From Durusdinium trenchii (taxonomy: Eukaryota > Sar > Dinophyceae > Suessiales > Symbiodiniaceae), in NCBI GenBank assembly GCA_963970005.1, contig CAXAMN010006668.1, positions 1,516,551-1,580,550 of the forward strand: a DNA stretch of 64,000 bases, read 5' to 3'. Each line of letters opens with the position of its first letter. Position 1 is the first letter of the stretch. The translations under genes and the position numbers were made by a program. The notes beneath the pieces are model-generated. The model was not told the origin of the DNA, did not search any database, and worked only from the letters and a program-made list of their open reading frames with translations. Of this stretch, positions 45,291-53,021 are shown piece after piece.

Positions 45291-45818
45291 GAAGAACAAC
45301 TGTGATAAAATCTAAAAACCCTCACCTGGCAGGTGGGGAAAAACAATATACTAGAACATAAAACCACATAAAACAGTGTATCGTTACGTTCCGGGATTCG
45401 TCACATGGCACTTGGTGGACCTGTACGAGGGGGATTCAAAGCTAAGCCAACGACACTCATATGTGGGTTCAGCCTTAGAGTCTCAGATGCTTCCCAACGA
45501 ATGCGTATTTGTCCTCAGTTTCCCGTTTTTTTTATAACAAGGCTTCTGAGTATTTCTGATTCTGGGTAGCTTCGGACTTTGAATCTTGCGTGACTGCGCG
45601 ACCCTTCAATCCTTTTGTTTGTAACCTAAATTCACCAGCAGGGCTTTCAGCAAGCCCCTCGAGCCCTCGAGCAGCCAAAGCGACACAAACGAACAATGAA
45701 AGTCATCCATCATCATTAACCTACAATAGAATTGGCCCACTAGACACCAGGTCAGCCGACCTGAAGCTATTCTTCTGGGTGAGGATCTTCTCAACGGGGG
45801 TGAGGATCTTCTCAAAAG

Positions 45819-45950
45819 ATTCACCTTGGAAGCTGTGATGATAGAGTACACCCAACGCAGAGTTGCTGAGTGGAAGGATCTGAGAACTATCAATCTTCAA
45901 CACAACATGTATGACAACATGGTAGCATACAAGCATGGGCACACTCGTGG
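45819..45950 (+). CDS. Exon, charged helix and basic tail
   Basis: Reads FTLEAVMIEYTQRRVAEWKD, LRTINLQHNMYDNMVAYKHG and HTR. The donor GTAAGT at 45951 is a perfect consensus. The word GAGGATCTTCTCAA occurs three times around it (45781, 45802, 45963), twice directly before an AAAAG acceptor-like site. Confidence 0.65.
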
Positions 45951-46030
45951 GTAAGTGATGATGAGGATCTTCTCAAAAGAAATGCTGCATGGAGACGGAC
46001 CAATCCAATTTTTTGCTGAGTTCCTTCCAG

Positions 46031-46141
46031 TCTGGATGTACTGAAGCTCGTCCTTCCTGTCCTCCGTCTGGGGCTCTTCCTCAGCCGGGTTCTTCCACTG
46101 AGGAGCTTCACTACCTCACGTCTCAGACCAAGGTGAAGGTG
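46031..46141 (+). CDS. Exon, serine/proline linker
   Basis: GTTCCTTCCAG acceptor, then SGCTEARPSCPPSGALPQPG and SSTEELHYLTSQTK, with donor GTGAAG at 46142. Reading on would give a basic stretch and a stop at 46193, so this could also be a terminal exon. Confidence 0.45.
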
Positions 46142-46199
46142 GACAGGCGCCGCCGGACCGAAGAGTTCCCCACACCGAGACAGAGCGACCGTTAAGGAC

Positions 46200-47800
46200 C
46201 GCTTCGGTCGCGACAGATGCGACAGAATCGCATGCAAACATGGGTTGGGAGGATGCAAGAAATGGAGACTGTGAGATACTGTGAGAAAGTGGTAGGTTTG
46301 AGGATTCCCCTTGAACGTGTGTGTGTGTCTCTACATTAAGCAATATAGAAATTACATGAAATTACTATATAAAGGTAATTGAGTAGTACGGCAAACATAC
46401 TGTAAGAATCCGCAGAATCTCTATCATTATCTTTTGTTCGGAAGGATCACTTGAGCCACCGAGAAGGCATTCTCGGGTAGTATTTGGGATGATAGACAGG
46501 TACTTGGCAGTAGGAATTGTAAGGCATCCCCTGATCCTACATGCTTTGTTCTTTCCTTGTTGTTTATGATCATCCTGGAGTATACAATTAGATAGAATAT
46601 GAGCCATCCAATAGTATTACCAGTTTTTTTTGGGAATTTCCAATATTCTATCCAGGATTAATACATATATATATACATATTTACACCACCTGACCCGACC
46701 CTAGAACCCCTCTCTCCAAGATTCTCGAATGGTTCATATATTGCAGGGCTAGCTGCAGGGCTCTCAAATGTAGTGATCTGGGACCACATTTGGGCTTTGG
46801 GGAGGCTTGCCGTGGTATTTTGGGGTTGTTAAGTTGTTAAGTTGTATGATCCAAGCCTTGCACCCAAAAGAAGATGGGGCTTTGATGGTTTGATGTCAGG
46901 GAATCACTCGGTATTTTAATGTTCTATTTTTGGGTCGGATTCATACAAAAGGAGCCTCACGGAAGATGGTCAAAAACACAGCATCACATCATCCACATAG
47001 AAAACATGAAAACATTGCAGCAACGGAACAAACATAGAACTGAACGTGTCCATTTCTTTTGATCCATCCATCGACTCGTTCGCGAAAAGCTGAACCGCCA
47101 GGTGTGAAAGCCTTTTGGCCCTCGTCGCTCACCACTTCGAGCCGGAGGTGCAGGGTCCAGTGGTTGGTCGGTTCGGTGCTTGGTCGAGGAAGGATACTGT
47201 ATTTGGGTTCGATTTGGAGGTTCAAGAGCAGAAGGAAATCCAGAAACTCTTCAGTTGCAGGATTTTTCGCAGCTCAACATGGTCCAGATTTTCAGGGAAA
47301 CTGAACAGAAACTTTTACTCAGCAACTTCTTGGAGTGGATCCATGTTCATTCTGTCCGGAGAGAACATTTTTGCAGGTCGACTAAAAACTATCTTAAAAT
47401 TCCTTAAAATCGATGGTTTCGGCGAACGCGTGGAATCAGCCATGTCATCGAACGATTTCCAGGTCCGAGTGCCAATTCCTGTCAGCTTTTCGATGTTAGT
47501 ATTGCTTTGAGACCGCATGACGTTGCTTCACACAAAGACGTGGTTTTTTATGTGTTCGCCCTTTTCAAGGACGAAACCCCTGGATCTGTGCAAGGCGAAA
47601 CCTTCCAACACCAAGCAACGGAGAGGAACAAACAGAGTGGGAAGGTTATTCATACTGTAGACTCCAAGGTTTTTGTTAAAGCTCTAGATTTGCAAGATGC
47701 AAGCCACTTTGACCCGTTGCTGAACCGTTTTGTTTAATAATATAAAGGATTGAACAGCACACACCGACCGAGCCCCGAACGACTGCGGTTTAAGACGTTC
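46200..47800. other. Mostly intronic; weak exon candidates
   Basis: Possible short helical pieces near 47065-47102 (LVREKLNRQ before GTGTGA) and 47215-47260 (EVQEQKEIQKLF). Neither has a full pair of boundaries. Confidence 0.35.
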
Positions 47801-47812
47801 GCTCCGGTCCAG

Positions 47813-47890
47813 CTGGCAACCCAAGCGATCCGCCCGTGAAGACTGAAGCGGCTCCTAGACTGTCGCGTTTCATTGCAGACTTCAGAACAG
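47813..47890 (+). CDS. Exon with GC donor
   Basis: CGGTCCAG acceptor, then GNPSDPPVKTEAAPRLSRFI and ADFRT. It ends CAG followed by GCAAGT, a consensus GC donor like that at 24606. Confidence 0.6.
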
Positions 47891-48004
47891 GCAAGTAGCG
47901 TTTAAGTGATTTAGATGGCATCACTCTGAGTTGAAGAAGAGAGGAAACCTCAGAACTCTCAAGGGATTGTGGTTCCAAGCGCGGAACACCCGGCCACTTG
48001 AAAG

Positions 48005-48094
48005 AGGGGCCTGAACGCCGTGGTTCCTGCGCAATGGACCGTGTCGTCTCGCCGGATCAAATGGATCCCCTGGATTCCGCGGATGAGTGTGATG
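48005..48094 (+). CDS. Exon, acidic linker
   Basis: The frame GPERRGSCAMDRVVSPDQMD then PLDSADECD ends at donor GTAAAG (48095). The acceptor, near TTGAAAG, is uncertain. Confidence 0.45.
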
Positions 48095-48099
48095 GTAAA

Positions 48100-48990
48100 G
48101 ACCCGTCGAGTAGACCTTTCAACGAGACCACCACACTCACCGAGGGTCCGCCAGGCAGGTTGTGCGGTCCGGGTCGGCGAAGCGAACCGACTCCAAGGGT
48201 TGGGACAGGGGAGTCAATGTGATGTGACCCATTGGCAGGTGCTTTTCAGACCATTTTGAATACTATAATAACTATAAGATCTATTATAATAAGATCATCC
48301 AATCCCAAGGTCCTTTTCCCAAGACTAGTGATTGGGGCAACACGGGGGAACCATCCTGAACTTTCGAGTGTTGCCAGTTCTCAGTGCCCACACAGTAACG
48401 CAGGGAATAGGCGCCACTTGGATAGAAAACAACGATTGTGTGCATGATCCCACCCCAGCACCCGCAGACAGTGGATAAGGCTTACATAGCAGGCTTACTG
48501 GTTCCGAATGAATCTTGAAGTAAGATTCCGAACCCGCAGCCTATGAAGTACTGTAAGATTCCGAAACCTTAACTTGAACCAGCACCCGCAGCCAGCTGGT
48601 TCCTTGAACCTTTATTGAAGCGTCATCCACATGACTGGTAGAGACGACATCGGACACGTCAAAGGATGGACGACCCCGGTTGGTGATGAAATATATTGTT
48701 TATTAAGGAGTATCAGGTATTGGTGATGAAATATAGAACTAGTCAACGTGACCTTGTGCAAACATGGATTTTCGCTCAATTTGCGCTGTGACCCCAACCG
48801 TTTGCTGAATTGAAACTGCTTGAAGTGCAACAAATATCATATATAAAATATCATATATATATATATACAGTATCATCAAGATATTCCATCTTTCTTCATC
48901 ACACGCCTGTGAAAAAACAATCCATCGCCCACATGTCCATCACATAATCACCACATGTCCACACCGGATGCCGCCTGGATCCGGACCCGA
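48100..48990. other. Intronic, nothing recognised
   Basis: Short ORFs only. There are words repeated in pairs, such as TTGGTGATGAAATATA near 48680 and 48720, and a TA run at 48850-48866. Confidence 0.4.
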
Positions 48991-48998
48991 GCTCGCAG

Positions 48999-49090
48999 GC
49001 TCCGCTTCTGTGGACTTGGTCCGAGCCGTGGACGTCGCCAAGGAGCTGAAGGCGATGGTCGCTCTGGTCGATCGCGTCCGCGCTTCCGGC
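48999..49090 (+). CDS. Helical exon
   Basis: GAGCTCGCAG|G acceptor, then SASVDLVRAVDVAKELKAMV and ALVDRVRASG. GT at 49091 as donor. An 18-bp tandem duplication (49104-49139) follows, and coding-like text continues in another frame to about 49260. Confidence 0.6.
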
Positions 49091-49721
49091 GTTGGATCGC
49101 TCTGGAGTCACCGATGCTGTTGGAGTCACCGATGCTGTTGGAGTCTTATCCAGTGGATCAGCACGTGCTGCACCTCCCGTCCTCCCGTCCTCCGGCTACT
49201 CCGTCCTCCGAAGCGGCCGAAGCTACTGTGGAGTCTCGTGAAGCGGTGCCGAGACAGAACCCCTGTGGGAGCATGGTCGAAAAAACAGAGAGCTTCAATC
49301 CTTCCTCCATGTGATCCAAAAGGAATTCCAAGTGAACCCGCTGATGGGCTGCCAAATGAATGGAACCAGCTCTAAACCATGATTTAGTTTTTTGGGGGGG
49401 TGGTCATGGAGCGGGGGTAACTGATTAGTTTTTGGGTGGATAGGGGAAGGATTTGTGTTGTTTTGCTCCTGTGGAGTGGCCGCATGCGGTCTATTTGATG
49501 GTCATTTTCTAGTCTGCCATGCCTCCTTTGCTCTTACCTGACAGAACTCACGGCCTCGTTTTGTTCCGGCAGATGACAGATGAAGAACATGACATTTTTG
49601 GACTCGAACAGAAGTTGGCTCCATAGAAGCTGGCTCGGTCTTCTATGATTTGGTCCTATGCCAAGGTCAATTCGGCGGTCGCCACGTTTCATTCGAACGA
49701 ATGTGAGCTACAGTTACACAG

Positions 49722-49874
49722 GGCCCCAGGGCATGGTCGATGGCCAGAGCTCCGCCGGACCACGACCTCCGTCCCGTCCTAAGGGTGCGTCGCCGGACCC
49801 GTCCTGGCAGGAACAAGTGGCAGAGCTTCAAGATATGAAACAACTGCTCTTGAGATTTCAAGCTTGCTTAGAGG
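49722..49874 (+). CDS. Coiled-coil exon, last before the retroelement
   Basis: GTTACACAG|G acceptor, 153 bp with GPQGMVDGQSSAGPRPPSRP and QEQVAELQDMKQLLLRFQAC, donor GTATGG at 49875. The retroelement begins about 0.4 kb further on, so it sits in the next intron or just after the gene. Confidence 0.65.
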
Positions 49875-50330
49875 GTATGGAGGGTGGACTCTCGTCCCAA
49901 AGCTTCACCATGCAAGGCGCGCGCGTGTGTGGAGTTTTGTTGGAGGTTGTTTGGCTTTTTGGAAGGGTTGGTGTGGCAACAAATCCCAAGAAATCCGAAG
50001 TGCCCTGAAGAAGAATGTGTTTCTCCTTGTGGGAAGATGTCATTAAGCCCACCAACTCGAAGAGAAAGTAGAATTGTGGGCTCCAATGGCATTCTTTCCA
50101 CCATCCAAGGATGGTCTTTATCACTTAGTGGCCAGTTGGCCAATTGCGGATTTGTATGTTCCAACTGTTAACAGCATGCTATTTACAGCCTTCGGCATGC
50201 CGCCGGCCACCAGCTCGAGCCCGCATTGGCAGGCAGCTTAATGATACTGAGAAATCCTAAGCACCACTCTACCTTTTTTCATGCAGTTGACATTTCAGTC
50301 AATGAGCACTGAGCATAACCAACCTCGAAC

Positions 50331-50341
50331 TTTGGCTCAAG
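50331..50341 (+). other. Candidate relict spliced-leader sequence
   Basis: TTTGGCTCAAG is identical to the last 11 nt of the conserved dinoflagellate spliced leader. It lies 78 bp before the likely gag start codon at 50419. The bases further upstream do not match well. Relict leaders upstream of ORFs are known marks of reinserted trans-spliced mRNAs. Confidence 0.35.
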
Positions 50342-50418
50342 AAAACAAGAGCGGCCGCGTTTTTGCTTTTGCCGCTCGCACACGCTCAGGTTATGAGCCC
50401 AACCTGTTGAGCTACGCC

Positions 50419-51543
50419 ATGGCATCTACAACGATGCGCCGAAGGCGAGCTGCGGAAGGAGCAGCTGGTGCTGCGGCTGGCGCTGGAGCAGCTGGCGAGG
50501 CGGCTGGCGCTGGAGCAGCTGGCGAGGCGGCTGGCGCTGGAGCAGCTGGAAGACAAAGGAGAGCGGATGCTTCACTGGTGATCGGTGAGGCTGACCGCAG
50601 GCTCGACGCCTTGATTGAGGAGGATGTCAGGCGGACTAGATCCGCGGACGCGGGACCGAGACGGTCGACAGAGGTGGGCACCACACCGAGGGGACCTCCT
50701 ACATCCTTTAGGCCGCCTGTGATGGGGACTTTGGAGGAAGGTCTCCGAGAGCCGGAGGCTGGTGTGGGTGTTGTTTCATCGTCGTTGAAATCGGTGAAGC
50801 CTGGGGAGCTTGCGGCAACTCCTCCTGCATCGGCGGGGTCGGCTGTGGGTTTGGGGGCACTTCATGATGCGGTTCAACGAACTTATCATGTACTTCAACA
50901 AGCACTAGCAGGACAACCTCAAGGTCAAGGTCTTTTAGCACCTCTTGGACCTGGCATTGATCCAGCAGCTCGAGGAGGGTTGTTTGGAGATGGAAGTGGT
51001 TTGATGAACCCGAGAGCCTTGGACTATGGGCAGGGGGTGGGGCAAACACCGGTTCGGTCACCCAACATCAATCCATTCGGGAGCCCAGGGGTTCAGGAGG
51101 CAGCTAGAAGGGGCATGACTGGGGGCGGTCAAGCTGGAGGTGACGGCACTCTTCCGGAAGCCCAAGGTGATGGAAAGTTTGCTGCAGGTAACCCTACAGC
51201 GAATGGGTCGGGGCCGTGTGGCATCGGGCAGAACTCGGGACCGACTTCCCCGGGTCAAGATGATGTGGAGGCGCTGAGGGCAAAGATCCTTCGGGAGGCT
51301 GAGGAGACCTTTCAAAGGGAGCTACGTCGCCTTGGCACGTCCCGTGAACCGACGGATACGACCTCATACAAGACAGTGTCAAGTGGTCAACCCCTGGGAG
51401 ACCTTGCACTTGATCAACCTCCTGGATTACCTCAAGGGCGTCACCCATTGTCGAGCTCTGCAATGGACCAGGGATCAGGACAGAAGGTGGTGAGGATTGG
51501 TGGTGGGGCATCAGCTGCTTCAATGACGGAGGCATTGAATTGA
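50419..51543 (+). CDS. gag: Retroelement gag, N-terminal part
   Basis: I chose the ATG at 50419, in the context GCCATGG; the frame is open from 50281. The start MASTTMRRRRAAEG is followed by an Ala/Gly-rich stretch made by a 27-bp tandem repeat (50477-50548), an acidic helix (EADRRLDALIEEDVRRTR), a long Gly/Pro/Ser-rich low-complexity middle, and a helix (DVEALRAKILREAEETFQRE). It ends at a TGA at 51541; the next frame continues with RNLELPAL, so the TGA is best explained by a lost base in the AATTTG context. Confidence 0.75.
   Translation: MASTTMRRRRAAEGAAGAAAGAGAAGEAAGAGAAGEAAGAGAAGRQRRADASLVIGEADRRLDALIEEDVRRTRSADAGPRRSTEVGTTPRGPPTSFRPPVMGTLEEGLREPEAGVGVVSSSLKSVKPGELAATPPASAGSAVGLGALHDAVQRTYHVLQQALAGQPQGQGLLAPLGPGIDPAARGGLFGDGSGLMNPRALDYGQGVGQTPVRSPNINPFGSPGVQEAARRGMTGGGQAGGDGTLPEAQGDGKFAAGNPTANGSGPCGIGQNSGPTSPGQDDVEALRAKILREAEETFQRELRRLGTSREPTDTTSYKTVSSGQPLGDLALDQPPGLPQGRHPLSSSAMDQGSGQKVVRIGGGASAASMTEALN
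50477..50548 (+). repeat. 27-bp tandem repeat inside gag
   Basis: Two full and one partial copy of CTGGCGCTGGAGCAGCTGGC + GAGGCGG. In the gag frame it gives AGAGAAGEA; in another frame it gives the heptad-like LALEQLARR. Confidence 0.9.
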
Positions 51544-53021
51544 GGAATCTTGAACTTCCTGCTCTACCCTCTCCAAATGTTGAAGGGGCCTCAATCTTGT
51601 TTGGGGACTGGCTCACAATGAGTTTCCCCCTGATGGCTGACATCTCGCACAGTGCCAAGGCATGGTGGGAAGAGTCCCTCTCGATTGCGCAGGAGCACTA
51701 TGCCCGATGGCTAACAATGAGCCCTCTGGAACGCCTGCGAGCAAAGCCGGTGGTGGTGGTGGAGCCTGCACTGCAGAGGATTGAACAGAGGGGCATCGCA
51801 ATGCTGTTGGGAGCATTGCCAGATCAGCTCCGACGAGATCTAGTCAGTGGTCGGCAGCTCTCAGTGGTCCACATCCTGTACCGGTTGCACGTGGCGTACC
51901 AGCCAGGAGGAGGGGCTGAAAAAACACAACTCCTCAAAAATTTAGTGGAGACGAGGTTTGCAACAGGAACCTCGGACCTCTTGACACAAGTGAGGTTATG
52001 GCGCCGATGGCTGACCCGGGCACAGGAACTTCATCTCTCTCTACCTGACCCTGTGGTTCTCATGGTCACTGTGCAACGCATGATTGACAGTGCCACCAAA
52101 TCGGGCGGCTCTCAGATGGCATTCAGAATTGCTAACGTGAGGCAAGAACTGCGTGTTGATTATGCAGCGACAGTGGAGGCTGTAATGGAGCTGGCGGAGT
52201 ATGTGCAGGCTGAGGTGGAGGAAGTGTCACTGGTCAAGGTGCAACCGCCGACAGCTACATCGGGAGCCTCAGGAAATCAGCAATCCACGGCGGTGAAGGC
52301 AATGGCGACCGCTTTCGGGGGAGCAGACTCGGAGGATAAGACGGCACCCAAGCACCCTTGCCGCTTCTGGAGGACCGATGAAGGCTGCAAGAGGGGCACC
52401 AATTGCAGCTATGCGCATGACACCACGGACATGAAGGGTCGCTGCTACAATTGTGGTGGAGCTCACTTCAAGAAGGATTGTCCGAATGGGGGTAAGATGA
52501 CAAAGCCTGACGCAAAAGATGGAAGGAAGGTTGCGAAGGTGAAGAATTCAAGGGACCCTGAGAGGACCGAGACGGGGGAGAAGCTTGCCCCCGAGAATGG
52601 AAAGACAGATGAATCTCGAGCTGATGGTGGATCTCCGCCTATCGTAAAGAGTGAGCCGGTGGTGGAGAAGACGCAAGGCAAGGATGCGACTGCGGAGTTG
52701 CTGACGGAAGCAACATCGTTGTTGAAGGCCTTGAGGACTATGAAGGTGCTGAGGCTGAAGGAATTGAAGCCACAGTGTTTGGACAGCGGTGAGGCTGTAG
52801 CTCTCTTGGATGGAGGTGCCACAAATGGACTTCGCCGAGCCCGTCCTCACGAAATGAACAGATTGGTGCCGGTCACTGTGGAGCTGGCATCGGGGTCGAC
52901 GACCTTGTTTCGAGTGAAGGAACACAGCACATTGTTGACCAAGGAACAAGTGGAGGTGATTGTTCCCCTGCACCGACTGGTGAAGCTGGGGTACAGTTGC
53001 AATGGACTTCATCTGGGGTGA
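51540..53021 (+). CDS. gag-pro: Retroelement gag C-terminus, zinc fingers and protease
   Basis: This frame starts at a TTG, not an ATG, and continues the upstream gag. It holds a helical capsid-like region (about residues 1-240), a CCCH zinc finger (C-x8-C-x5-C-x3-H, 52359-52420) and a CCHC knuckle (CYNCGGAHFKKDCP, 52443-52484); pairing a CCCH finger with the knuckle is unusual for copia gag. Near residue 424 is ALLDGGATNGL, where the aspartic protease active site normally reads D-(S/T)-G-A. The catalytic Asp is kept but the next residue is Gly. It ends at a TGA at 53019, past which the following frame carries on the same domain. Confidence 0.8.
   Translation: MRNLELPALPSPNVEGASILFGDWLTMSFPLMADISHSAKAWWEESLSIAQEHYARWLTMSPLERLRAKPVVVVEPALQRIEQRGIAMLLGALPDQLRRDLVSGRQLSVVHILYRLHVAYQPGGGAEKTQLLKNLVETRFATGTSDLLTQVRLWRRWLTRAQELHLSLPDPVVLMVTVQRMIDSATKSGGSQMAFRIANVRQELRVDYAATVEAVMELAEYVQAEVEEVSLVKVQPPTATSGASGNQQSTAVKAMATAFGGADSEDKTAPKHPCRFWRTDEGCKRGTNCSYAHDTTDMKGRCYNCGGAHFKKDCPNGGKMTKPDAKDGRKVAKVKNSRDPERTETGEKLAPENGKTDESRADGGSPPIVKSEPVVEKTQGKDATAELLTEATSLLKALRTMKVLRLKELKPQCLDSGEAVALLDGGATNGLRRARPHEMNRLVPVTVELASGSTTLFRVKEHSTLLTKEQVEVIVPLHRLVKLGYSCNGLHLG

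Noticed and set aside
44592-45367. Repetitive ORFs of 139-222 codons on the minus strand
   Set aside because: They are tandem-repeat translations crossing the N gap, not genes.
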